This document shows, in pieces, positions 21,835 to 32,994 of a stretch of DNA of 64,000 nucleotides (positions within the stretch are counted from its first letter, which is position 1; the number at the start of each line of letters is the position of its first letter). Origin of the DNA: Rhabditophanes sp. KR3021 (taxonomy: Eukaryota; Nematoda; Chromadorea; Rhabditida; Alloionematidae). Both the position numbers and the translations under genes were made by a program. The stretch lies in NCBI GenBank assembly GCA_963281155.1, contig CAUJLY010000004.1:1-64000 (forward strand). The letters run 5' to 3'. The notes below the pieces were generated by a model. That model was not told where the DNA came from and searched no databases. It worked only from the letters and a program-made list of their open reading frames with translations.

Positions 21835-23181
21835 CTAGACATCTTCGTCATTCTTTAACAAGGCGTCAATAGTGTCATTCTCAGACCGGTCGTGTGCAAT
21901 GTAGCTTTCAATAACTCTTTCCCGATCAAAGCCCATGTCTTGGATAAGTTTAATCGAAGCCAAATCTCGTGAACTCAGTGAAAGACTTATGAGTTGATCC
22001 ATGGCATGTACATTCAATGTTGCGTTGTCGGGAGGTCCCATCAACAAGCCATTGTTTATTGCAAATGCTCTCAGAGCTTCCTGACGTAATCTAACAGAAT
22101 TGGCGTCTGTTCCCATGACTCTGTGTCCCGTATCTTCTGATTCTCCTGTGCTGAAGAAATCGCAGCAATCCCTAATTCTTGTAGGCTTATTTAGCAAATT
22201 CAAAAAGATATCTTCGTATTGTTTGAAAAAAATTATCATTTCAGGAGATTCTTTTGAAACAGACTTGATGTAACTTCTTAATCTACGGGGATTCCTTTGC
22301 ATAATATCAGCCAAGTCTTGAAAGTAAGGAGAAGTCACGAGACAATCAGTTTTGTTTTCGTGAATTGGGAGATTCGGAATGATTGCAGCAATATCTTCTT
22401 GTGAGTCGTCTTGACAATTAGCAATCAGAAGAGAAATGGCATATTCAGAGTCATTGTTTGATGACTTTAAAGCTTTTTCAACCTCCTCCTTAGTAAATCC
22501 AAGGCCAATAGTTGCTCTAGTAAGATACCTAATTGTTGTTTCCTCCTCAGTCTCGTAAAGTTCATCAGTTGTTTCAGTTCCTTCAGTTGAAGCTGGCTCT
22601 AGTTCCGAAATACGAAGCGTATCACTTTCCAAATAATCTTGAGGATCATCCGAATCTTCTGTATCTTCAAAAGCATCTAAAAGGCCAAAAAAAGTAGACG
22701 AATCAAAAGTATCAGTACGTCCTATTTTACCTTCCTCATCCTCCTCATCGTTATCTTTTTCTGATTCATCCAAAGACTCATCAGTCAATCCAGAAGTTTG
22801 ATGACCATTCGAGTGACTTTCATTGTAAATCATACCATAGATGTTACTATTATTTTCCAGATCTATAATTTCCATCTCATTAGCATCTATGACATCCCTT
22901 TCCACTGACTGGACGGAATCCTCCGAGTCATCATAATCGTTGTCTGCTCCCATTTGAAAGTAGAGGACAAATTTGTGGCTGTTTACTTTAGAAGGATCGA
23001 AGATATCCATACTGTGATAAACTTTTCCAGCATATACCAACGACTGTTCAACTCCATCAAAAGTATCTTCTATTGGTGGGAACATACCTTCCAATTTCTG
23101 CAAAATTGTGTCTACCGGTGTGGGTCCATCGATGGAAACAGTCCGACTTTTGTGAGTCAATGTTCTAAATAGAATGTCCAT
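21835..23181 (-). CDS. rad-23: RAD23-type ubiquitin shuttle protein
   Basis: A single exon of 448 residues with the full RAD23 architecture: a divergent N-terminal ubiquitin-like domain (about 1-77; SLVYAGKVYHSMD matches the LIYAGKIL segment), a long acidic linker (80-210), UBA1 (about 217-255; IGLGFTKEEVEKALKSSNND), an XPC-binding domain (about 285-330; LADIMQRNPRRLRSYIKSVS) and a C-terminal UBA2 (about 400-445; LIQDMGFDRERVIESYIAHD). The family carries ubiquitylated clients to the proteasome through the UBL and helps XPC in nucleotide-excision repair. The UBL starts MDILFRTLTHKSRTV, weakly conserved but in the right place. A TTTTAAAATTCAG just upstream of the ATG could be a 5' UTR acceptor or trans-splice site. 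Confidence 0.92.
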   Translation of the reverse strand: MDILFRTLTHKSRTVSIDGPTPVDTILQKLEGMFPPIEDTFDGVEQSLVYAGKVYHSMDIFDPSKVNSHKFVLYFQMGADNDYDDSEDSVQSVERDVIDANEMEIIDLENNSNIYGMIYNESHSNGHQTSGLTDESLDESEKDNDEEDEEGKIGRTDTFDSSTFFGLLDAFEDTEDSDDPQDYLESDTLRISELEPASTEGTETTDELYETEEETTIRYLTRATIGLGFTKEEVEKALKSSNNDSEYAISLLIANCQDDSQEDIAAIIPNLPIHENKTDCLVTSPYFQDLADIMQRNPRRLRSYIKSVSKESPEMIIFFKQYEDIFLNLLNKPTRIRDCCDFFSTGESEDTGHRVMGTDANSVRLRQEALRAFAINNGLLMGPPDNATLNVHAMDQLISLSLSSRDLASIKLIQDMGFDRERVIESYIAHDRSENDTIDALLKNDEDV

Positions 23182-25758
23182 TTGACCTGAATTTTAAAGT
23201 ACTAAATAAGGTAGAGAGTTGTTTAGAGATATTTAATGATATGTATTAAATATTTGTTCAACAAAATATAGGGAACTTACTTTATTACGTTTTCAAATTA
23301 TGCGTTACATATAAAGGCGTTGGAAAACACATTATTGGGATAGAGATATAAGGAGAGGAGGGTGAGTTGGTCATGGGCATACCCGACACGATTATTAATT
23401 TAGAATCAAATTATTAACACTTCTTATTTTTGCAAAAAAAGTAGGTAAACAACTAATTTCAAGCACAAAAAAGCTTTCTTAACAAATGACTCCAGCACAT
23501 GTGTTGTTTGAGATTGACGGACAGTAACGGGATGGAGTGCTCTTCTAAAGTCATAACCACCTCTGAAATCTCCTCTGTCTCTAGCATTGTCCTTATTTAT
23601 CTTAGCTTCTATTGTGCGATGGTATTCTGAATTCAAGTTTAATATTGTTAGACTCCAGACACATTACCCTCGATTCAATAAACTTATCAAATATTGTTAA
23701 CAATCTTGATGTTCAAGTTTAATAATGGTTCGTTCATTAAACATATTTCCTATTGATAATTTTTTAATAAAACCGAACATACATTAACATTAACCTCTCA
23801 AAGCATTAAAAATCATCAAAGGAACATGAGAACAAACGATGATATTAAGTTTGGTATGTAAAACAGTTATATTTGATGCTTTACATATAAGACAATTTCG
23901 TAACATTGCAATAATTGACTAAACAAGTCTGTGTAAATTAAATGCATTTTATAACACAAAAAACATTCCACGACTTTGATACACATTTGTTCCCGAATAT
24001 CTTATAATTTGTCTTTCATCTGTCTTAATAAACTACAAACTTTTTCTTTGATAATAATAGCAACGAACAAATACTTTTACTCTTTCATCGGTATTTAATA
24101 TAATCTGCCTTTTAATCAACTTCTCACTCTTTTACAATATTAAAACAGTATACTATTGGATGAATTTATTTTTATTGGCACAAGAATGTATTCAATCAAA
24201 TACTTTCAATTAATTCCATCTATTGGTTGTGTATATCTCAGTGGTAAATCTATAGGTGAAAGAATATTTTTTTGTTTATTAATATATTTGTACATACTTA
24301 AGTTACTTTTTAGCGCTAAACCACTAATTGATTCCCTACGAGCTTTTAAAAATAGAATGGTCTTACCACGCGAAAATGTGGGCTTTCATAGTTACACAAA
24401 TTAAATGTTTTAGACTTTAACACATATTGTTAACTTTCTCTTTATTGTTTGAGATCTAGTCCCAAATGTAACAATAAACACAAATTTGGCAATATTAAGT
24501 GAAATATAAAAAGCGTTCTTCACTCCGGAATAAAAAACAACTAATTCTCCAAAATACTTGCGTCAACAGCCTTATCATCACCTTGATTATAAATAGTTAG
24601 CACATTTCCACCAACTTTTTTGCAACCTTTAAAGTTCTATGAAAGCAACAACTTAAAAGTATGTTTATTTATAATGTGCGTCGAAGCATTGTTCAATCAT
24701 ACACAACAAGTGTGATGTTCTTAGCTGCATTATCAAACAAAAAAGATAACGACACAATTTGCATATTTGCAACCCACTTATTACTACTCATTATCATAAC
24801 TAAAATAAAATGTGCATTTGATAACATTATCTGTAAAAAAGCGGTTTTTATCACTTTTAGACTAGTTCTTTTTAGCTATCATTTACTATCTATCTCCATC
24901 TAATTAGCTCATATATTTTATTAGCACTCGGTTAAATATTCATTGCATTTGTTACCTTAGTTTGAGTGTAGTATTAAACATTGTTAATTTATTTTAGACT
25001 AAATATCATATTCATTTTATTATATTTCAGAGCATGTCTAGACAAGCTGAAGAAGAAGTAAGCCTTTGTGGTTCTGATGACACTTGTCCTTATCATTGGG
25101 AGAATGGATTAGCTGAAGATTATCGGAAGCAATTACGCCGCAAGTCTATTGACTCCTCTTCTCCGCATGTTTTTGTCATTTTTGGAGCATCGGGGGATTT
25201 GGCTAAAAAGAAGATCATACCAACCTGAAGGAAAGGGTTTCAAAAATATTGCAGAGTCAATGAGGAAGACAAAGAACAATTCAATATCTTCTGTTGCGGA
25301 TTAAAATGCATCTCTGGATTAAGGTGATATGATAAAGAAACTGAAATTTAATACACTTTCCACAGACAACCTATATTATGCACCCTTTAAAAGACAATTT
25401 AATTATTGCAAAAGAACACTTTTTCGAATAAATTTTTTATTATTATCGGCAAAAGATGTTTAAAAAAAGAAAGAAGGAATGGACGAACATCCCCAAATAC
25501 AATTATTATGATTTAATAACCTTAACCAGAAAGATATAATTATTCTCTTCTGTTGTACAATAATGGATATACTTATTTTTTCAGAGAAACAAGTATAGAC
25601 ACCGCATATTAATAGTCTATATAATTAATTAATGGAGCAAGTGGTGACATTAGGTGAGAAAAAAAATGGTGTTAAGTAAATTAAAGTATAGATTTCATTT
25701 GTTATGGAGCATTTGATTTTGTTAATTACAAATCATTTGGCCAGTGTGTTGATGTTAT
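23182..25758. other. Intergenic, contains the G6PD remnant
   Basis: 2.6 kb of mostly AT-rich sequence. On the minus strand 23636-23424 a 70-codon frame (MNSEYHRTIEAKINKDNA) has some protein character but no recognisable family. No other gene is supported besides the G6PD remnant annotated separately. Confidence 0.4.
25034..25400 (+). pseudogene. Glucose-6-phosphate dehydrogenase pseudogene (N-terminal remnant)
   Basis: The block starts after a TTATATTTCAG acceptor and reads MSRQAEEEVSLCGSDDTC, later HVFVIFGASGDLAKKKIIPT, which is the NADP-binding GASGDLAKKK motif of G6PD. A TGA follows at once. In the same frame the sequence resumes as YCRVNEEDKEQFNIFCCG, matching a region about 45 residues further along the enzyme, so there is an internal deletion, and then more stops. 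The catalytic and structural-NADP regions are gone. It cannot encode an enzyme. G6PD is the entry step of the oxidative pentose phosphate pathway. Confidence 0.85.
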
Positions 25759-26805
25759 TTAGCAAGTTAAATTTGGCGTTGTTATTAAGGAAGGCATTTC
25801 CGCCATCAAATCATCCTCACTCGCATCGGTCCAAAACATATCTTCTGAATTTAAGTTCGAGAAAGAGGTGTCGATGAAATTGGCGGAATTATCTAAAAAA
25901 TCACACGCGTTAACTTCATCTTCAAATGAAATATCATCATCTGATTCTACTACTATTTGTGTGCTTGTTCCTGTCCTGTACTTTTCAATATTTAGAACAT
26001 TAGTCAATTCGAGATCCTCTAGTTGTTGGTTTACCTCGCTAATGTTTCCACCTTTCACTTCTTTACCATTCAATAATTGCTCCCTTAATTTGATGTACTC
26101 ATAGTGCCATTGGACGGCATCATTGTTATAGGAGATGGTCCCATGAGGATTAGGACAGTCCTTCACACACCCACAAGATAAACCATCGTAAGAGTCCAGG
26201 TAACATTTGATCCCATTCAAAATACAAGAGCAAGTCTCAGGCAAGCACTCTCCTTCTGGACAATCACAACCGACATGTTCGCGAGATTCCTGCACATGAC
26301 TGGTATCTTCATCCTCATTTTGATGGTACGTATGACTGATGTCGAGAGACTTCAAAATTTGCCGCCTCACAGTAGATGGCATCTTAATAAATATCTTCGT
26401 ATTTGACAGGTATCTTCTCGTATCTTCACGTGCTTCCTCATCCTCGTCAGTGGATGCTTTGCTACGCCTTCTTGTGTTTTTACCGGTCGGAATTGCATTC
26501 ATCCTCTCCAAACGAGCATGGTTCTTGGAGAGCTATAAAAAAATAAAAATGGTGGACAAATAAAAACGCACCTTATCTTTCTTCATTTCCTTGTCAAATG
26601 ACTCAATATCGTCAAATAGTTTCTGACCAGTCTGAGTAAAAGCCATGCCTATCGTCTGCTGACCGAAGGAGGGGACCGTCCCCACACCATGAGTTCTATC
26701 AAAAAAATGCACCCGAATCGTAGAGAAGGACACATTTTTGACTAGTTTACCCTTACCAGGTAATATCCTCACATCTTCCCTATCCATTTTATTTGCCTGG
26801 TCCAT
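25759..26805 (-). CDS. CSRNP/AXUD1 cysteine-serine-rich nuclear protein
   Basis: Two exons (26805-26572 and 26532-25759) around a 39-bp intron give 335 residues. The N-terminal block (VSFSTIRVHFFDRTHGVGTV, SFGQQTIGMAF) and the central cysteine cluster at about 166-209 (GCDCPEGECLPETCSC, then C-x4-8 pairs and CGCVKDCPNPHG) are the diagnostic features of the CSRNP family, whose members are nuclear, bind DNA and regulate transcription downstream of Axin/TGF-beta signals. The C-terminal third is acidic (VVESDDDISFEDEVNACDF), a plausible activation region. The junction residues KKDK-LSKNHARLERMN keep the coiled basic helix seen in relatives. Confidence 0.88.
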
Positions 26806-27239
26806 GGATTAACAGCACACAGTACGGTAAAATAAAGTAGTGAATTAACTTTTATAAACATACAGGTGAATATTTCAAACAGTATGCTTTTAATGTGGTA
26901 GATGGAAGTTGGAATCACGTCCCTGCCTAACTATCAACTTAAAATGGCATTCCCTCCACAGATACTTTAAAAGCAATCCTTTGGAGGTAAGTAGACTAGG
27001 ATGGGATCTATCAAAGACTTAGTTCCAAGTAACTTTCCCAAAACCAATCTAAAGGTCAAATAGTTGGGAGTGTGTGTCGCTTTCTTGGTTCGTAGGCGCA
27101 TTTAGTATAGATTGTGTATCGATTTATTTCTGTTCACCTTTACGCCTTTTTATGATGTTATTTTTGATATATAATTGCTGCTTGTTACTTTCAGACACAA
27201 ATTATTTGGGTCTCAACTATCAGAGCCCTCCGTTCTACT
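26806..27239. other. Intergenic between CSRNP and 5'-nucleotidase III
   Basis: A divergent promoter region of about 0.4 kb. A TTTCAG acceptor at about 27194, 45 bp before the nucleotidase start, suggests a spliced 5' UTR or a trans-splice site. No gene is seen. Confidence 0.4.
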
Positions 27240-28591
27240 ATGGAATATTTACTTAAAAATCCTAAGATTCACATTCGGGACAAAGCTTCCGTAGCCCAAA
27301 AGTTGACTAAGATGTCACACGATGGCAAGAACGGTTTGATGGTCATTTCTGATTTTGACTATACCTTGTCAAGATTCAACGACGAGGAGGGAAACAAATG
27401 CTGGTCTACTCATGGAATCTTCGATACCGGTGCCAGAAAAAACTATCCAGAGCTTTGTGAAGAGTTATCTGAGTTAAAAGACAAATATATCAAGATAGAA
27501 TTTTGCCCAACTTTAACTGACGCTGAAAAGACACCTTATATGGTTCGTTGGTGGTCTGAATGGTAAATTTATCGAATTAAATATAGAGCAATTAAGTAAT
27601 AACCGTTTGTCTTTTACGGTTTGATTTTATAATAGTTGTTTATTATTAAAAGAGGGTGCTATGTAACATATTATACAAAGTACAACCATTTCCGTATAAG
27701 ACAATTAAAAAGATGCAAAAAATATTTAAAAGTTCACATCATTTCCTTTATGGGTCAAATGGTTTGTTTTTTTGTAATTGCATCCTTATTTAAAAAGACT
27801 AATGGAAGTTCTTTTATTTATAGTCAGTAAGTTTAAACTAAAAAAGACATTAATATATCAACTTATAGTGAGAAAATTGTTGCCAAAGGTTTCACCTACG
27901 AATTGATTGAATCTTTCGTCAAGGATTGCAAGATTGAATTCAGAACAGGAGGAGAAGACTTCATTGAAAGTTTAAATACTCACAACGTCCCGTTGATTAT
28001 ATTTTCTGCAGGAATCGGAAATATTATTGAAATTTTTTTGAAACAGACATTGAAAGAAGTACCCAATAATGTTCATATTATTTCTAACATGATGACATTT
28101 GATGAAAAGAATGTAGTTACAGCCTTTGAAGAACCACTTATTCATACATTTTGTAAGAACAGCACCGTCATCGGAAAAGAAAGAAATTTCTTTCACAAAT
28201 TGAGCAATAGAAATAATGTTGTCCTTCTCGGTGATTCTTTAGGAGGTACGTGTCAATTCAAAGGTTATTCTTAAATATGACTTTTCTTTTTGCAGATATT
28301 CATATGGATGTTGGAGTAGTTGACGAAAGTACTGTCCTAAAAATTGGTTTTTTGAACTTTAACGAAGAAACCTTACTACCCAAATACAGCGAAAGTTACG
28401 ATATTGTTCTTATCGATGATCAGACCTTCAGCGTCCCTCAATACATTCTCAACATCATCGAAAACCAAACTCTGATTTCCCTCCCACATATGACTCCACT
28501 CTCAGGAATGATCTCCGACGATTGCCACTTGTCTGCCGATTGCCCAACCATTGATAAATCAAGTGCCGTCAAAACTCAGGCAAATGCTTAA
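27240..28591 (+). CDS. Cytosolic 5'-nucleotidase III (NT5C3 family)
   Basis: Three exons (27240-27562, 27869-28245, 28296-28591) encode 331 residues. The HAD catalytic motif I is [11 protein letters not shown] (Asp38 nucleophile, Asp40 acid/base), motif II is IIFSAGIGN and motif III/IV includes [11 protein letters not shown], as in NT5C3. The family dephosphorylates pyrimidine nucleoside monophosphates such as CMP and UMP. The second intron is a typical 50 bp. The first is 306 bp, much longer than nearly all others here, but splicing across it (GAATG|GTAAAT to TTATAG|TGAG) restores the alignment [13 protein letters not shown]. The C-terminus extends about 30 residues beyond the human protein ([19 protein letters not shown]). 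Confidence 0.9.
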
Positions 28592-30719
28592 ACATCCAAA
28601 TACGTAGTCCTAATGCTTTTGTCACAAAAAGTAATAATTGAAACTTTGTTGTGAATATTTAATCCGCCAACACTTCTTAGTAATTGCGATCAAAACTTTA
28701 AATCAAAATGCCTGACTGTGTTTATTATAATGAACTAGAAAAGATGAACGATATATAATAATACTACGTAATAATATATGTGTTTATAAATTTTGTTTTT
28801 ATTCTTTGTTTTATAATTTTCATCACCACATATATTATATATTTTACCAACCTAATCTCTTCTTGATTAGGCCCTTTATTTTGTTCGTTCGAGGTTGACT
28901 ATATAGCTTAGAGTATTAAATATTTGATGCACTGTGTGTATTTGGAAAAACAAACTGTTGTCAAAAATACTTTTTTTGTTTTTTTCATCAACATAAATAA
29001 TGAAATGTATATGATATGATACATACCTTGAATGATCAATTTAGCAAATGTTCATTAAATGAGGATTACCTCAATGTATGCACAAAAAGAGATCAAGATA
29101 TTTATATAATATTTTACAACTTCGATTAAATGATGTGTTCGATTTATTGCCATAAATATACATTAAACTGACACAAAGAAGCAGTTGATCCTCAAACTTT
29201 TATGTTTCTTTGTACTAGAAGGTTTCATTTTAACATCATAGTTTTTTATGTCGTCAAAGTGATGTCTTGCTTTACCTTTAATTACAATCTTAATAATTGC
29301 TTTGTCTTAATTATAAAAATATAATTATTTTCCTGTTGTGTTTGTTTGAAAACTTAAAAATAACACTACCCACCACCACCTTCTCCTCTTTTTAATCAAA
29401 GATCACACATAACCAAAATTACCCAATTACAACATTTTTACCAATCAAAGGAAGCATCATTTACTTTATGCGCGCGCCTTCACTGAAACAAAAAACAAGT
29501 CTTCTTAACTACAAAAACAAACTAACTAATTTTACTGATTACTTTGATATAAAAAATAAATATATCATACATTTAGTGAAACAAGCCACAACATACATAT
29601 CAACTATTAAAAAAGACGATAGGCGTTTATAGTACCCTAATATACTACTAAAATACATGAAAAAAGGAGTTAGTTACCTTTTAGGTTGGTTTATCTATTT
29701 TAAAAAGAGAGAGTCGCGAGATGAGATAACTTTCATCAGCAAAAACCTTGAAACTAATTTTGATAAGAAATAGTTTAGTTTAATGGTATAAAAAATATAA
29801 TAGACTTTCGTCAAATTGACTTCTTCTTTTTTAGTGATATTGTTACACCGACACTTTTTGTCATCTTATAATTGTCTTCGACAAAATTAACTCCGTTTTT
29901 AACACCCCAAGGGTTGAATGACCTCGAGATAGGGTTAAACCACCATCCAAATAAAAATTTATATGCATACAATAATAAAACATATATTTGTTTGATTAGA
30001 TCATTTCCATATTTTTTGAATATATTAAAACTTTCATTATTAGTATGCATTATATGTGTCTATTGTTATATACAAATCGACACACGAACCATAATAAATA
30101 ATAAGTTTAGTAAGGATTTGGAATGATCATCTTTTCAAAAATTTAGTTCTATTGTAGATCAAAAAAGAACTTCTCAAATCCTTATTGATGTGACTATGTT
30201 GACACTTGCTCCAACAATTCATGATTATAGATATGTATCTCAGTCGACTCTTTTTGTTTGTTCCTTGCCAATTTACAACTTTACTTGGTTGTGGCAATCA
30301 TGGGAATAAGTCTAAGGCGTCACTCTAACTACCTTAACCCAAACTATTTATTCGACTAACTCAACTTCCTTTTTTAAACATAATTTAATTAGCAACATCA
30401 ATTAAGTCGTTGCACTTTTTTCCTTTAATTTAGGCCTCGTTTAAATAAATAATTATTTATTGGTTTCAATCAAATGAGATATTTTTTATTTTCAAATTAA
30501 ATATGATTGAATAAATTAAAATCAACACTTTATTACATTTGTTGATGTGGTGTCGTTGACAATTGACCGTTTATAAATGTTGCAGTATGTCAAGGAATTA
30601 ATGTGCTTGATTTATTATGACGGCGCCGAATAAAAGATACGAGACCGTTTGGTGAAATTTATATTTAATTGTCTTTTTAGAAGTTATTAGGTTTTGTTCA
30701 GTTTATTGATAATCAAAGG
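28592..30719. other. Intergenic, no gene seen
   Basis: 2.1 kb, strongly AT-rich. It contains a perfect 7-bp stem with a 7-nt loop at 28851-28871 (CCTAATC/GATTAGG), which is too small and isolated to name. Short open frames here have no protein character. Confidence 0.5.
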
Positions 30720-31839
30720 ATGTCCTTTCTACGCAAACTGTTCCATTTAGATAAAAAGAAAGTCACCAAGAAAAACTCAATTACAGGGAGAAATCACACT
30801 TTTGAAGTAAGTAAATTATTTCATCCAACGTAAGCCATTCTTCCTTTCTTTTAAGGTGCCATATCTTTCAAGACTCGAAGGAACGAAGCTTTTGCCTGGC
30901 CAGTCACTGATATTCAGAGGAATAATCACCTCTCCCCAAGATTTTATAATAAATTTTACCGATGGAGGAGCTGTTGAATTAGATGAAGACACAACCAAAC
31001 TTGACAATCGTCTTCTGTCTATGCGTGTTGATATGGCCTCAAAGCAAATTTATTTCAATGCTTGTATAGATGACGAGTGGGGCAAGACAGGTACGTATCT
31101 ACAAATTGGTTACTAACAAATATAATTACGAACAAACACCATAAACATCCAATTTAGGCATCGTAAAGCACGACTGGGTCAATGGCGACGAATTTGACAT
31201 TCGAATTAGGGCATATGATAAATTATACGAAGTAAGCTCCTTTCCTTCCATTCACCCCCTAAATATCGTTATAGATTTTCGTTGATCACAAGTTAATAGC
31301 CAAGTTTGCACATTACAAACCTTTGTCAGATGTGACACACGTTTATGTGAATGGAGGTATTACTCTTTATATGGTCAATTATGAGGGCAAATTTTATTCG
31401 ATTCCCTATGGTGCTGAGATTCCGGGCTGTTTTGTGGCAGGAAAGGAGTTGTTTGTGTCGGGGTTGATCAAGAAAACGGCCAAGTCTTTCGATATTGAGT
31501 TGCAGGCGCGTGATGCTGTTGCTTTGAGGATGCGAATTCTAGTCAATGACAAGGCAATTTTTCCTCCATCTTGTCTAAATAAACAAATAATTTCAGAAAA
31601 TGTTCTGCAACTCCCAAATCGACTCCAAATGGGGCTCAGACCAACGCATCTCCAAACAAACCTTCCCCTTCAAAAGAAAACGCACCTTCGACCTACTAGT
31701 ATACTGCGAAGAATCCAAATTTATCCTCTACGTCAACGATTGCCTGCTGGCAAGTTATGAACATCGCCTCAACTGTGCAGACATCGACAAAGTTTCTATC
31801 GATGGAGACATCATCCTCCTAGGTGTTCATCTAAAGTAA
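30720..31839 (+). CDS. Tandem-repeat galectin, sugar-binding triad lost
   Basis: Five exons (30720-30806, 30856-31090, 31158-31231, 31275-31553, 31597-31839) encode 305 residues with two galectin folds. Repeat 1 (about 30-150) has VPYLSRLEGTKLLPGQSL, HDWVNGDEFDIRIRAYDK and IFVDHKLIAKFAHYKPL. Repeat 2 (about 165-305) has IPYGAEIPGCFVAGKELFV, FCNSQIDSKWGSDQR and VNDCLLASYEHRL. Galectins normally bind beta-galactosides through an H-N-R triad plus W and E/R. In repeat 2 the triad positions read R, R, L; in repeat 1 they are also changed, though both tryptophans remain. There is no signal peptide, as is usual for galectins. Intron 4 uses a GC donor (AAG|GCAATT), and only that choice keeps the 19-residue spacing of the sugar loop. 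Confidence 0.85.
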
Positions 31840-32994
31840 TGCCTTTTTTGTCATAAAAAAGCATTCTTCAAATTAATAAAATTCTTTGTTGGCTTTAATA
31901 AAGAGTCAATATAAACATTTTTTTATTTATTTACTTTTTTAATGTTCTTCAAATATTATTGGTTGTGTATTTAAAAGATTACAAGCATGCAAACGAAAGT
32001 AGCAGTAGTCAAAGCCACAACACGTGCCCATAAACCTCTTCTTTAAAACGAAACTATATGAATTTTGAAAAAGAGTCTTTTTAATCTCATCAAAACCAGA
32101 GATAATAAAACCAAATTAGCATGATTGTTGGTGTTACTTGCTCAGTTCCATAAGTACTTAAAAAGCCATGATAGTAGGAAATAAATATACATTAGTGTGA
32201 TATTAACCTCCGGTTACCTTTGTCCTGATTACAAATAAAGTGTAAATTTGATCATCAGATAACAATCAAAGGAGCTATTTGTGTATGTAATTAATTTTAT
32301 TTTTAACTTACCAGTGTACTTGTTTGAGGTTCAAGGCAGACTTCATATTTTTAGAGATTTTAATCTTTTCTATCTACCTATTATTGTATAAAATTAAATC
32401 TTCTAATCAAAACAATCACACTTGGTAATCTTTCAAATTATTCCCTAAATTATGTTGGTTGGCAGTATTTGGTGTAACTTTAGCCGACTAAACTAACCAT
32501 AAATGGTTGTTGCAATTCGCCCAAGTCATTTAGATTCGTCATCTTTTTAATTTCTTTATCACCATCAATATCATATTCTTCCACATTTCCATTATCTTTT
32601 TATTAAGCGAATAGAAGGAACTTATGCATTTACTTTTAAAAGGTTTCTCACTCTTTTTTGCCAAGTAACAATAATTTTAATTGAATTTTTGTTATTCTCT
32701 GTATAAAGAAACTTAAAAAGACATTTAGATGTTTAAATCATCATCATTTCCCTTTAAATTGCCTACAAACTAGTCAATACCCAAATATCTTTTAATCCAT
32801 TATTTTGATTACTTAACATGGCGAGACAGTCATAACATTGTCTCTATAAAAAAATCGTCGTTGAATTATTTTTCCAACAATTTATGCTAAGCATCGTACA
32901 TTGTTATCAACACATCATTTGGTGTTTGTAATTCTATGAAAATTATACTTTTACCATCCTAAATCTGTTTCATTTTCCCTTTAGACTCCCTAAA
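31840..32994. other. Intergenic, no gene seen
   Basis: 1.15 kb between the galectin and the SLC17-like locus on the same strand. An AATAAA signal for the galectin lies near 31877. Nothing else is recognisable. Confidence 0.5.

Noticed and set aside
27636..27830. Open frame inside the 306-bp intron of the 5'-nucleotidase
   Set aside because: No homology; splicing across it restores the enzyme alignment.
28851..28871. Histone mRNA-type 3' stem-loop
   Set aside because: Stem and loop sequences do not match the histone consensus and no histone gene is adjacent.
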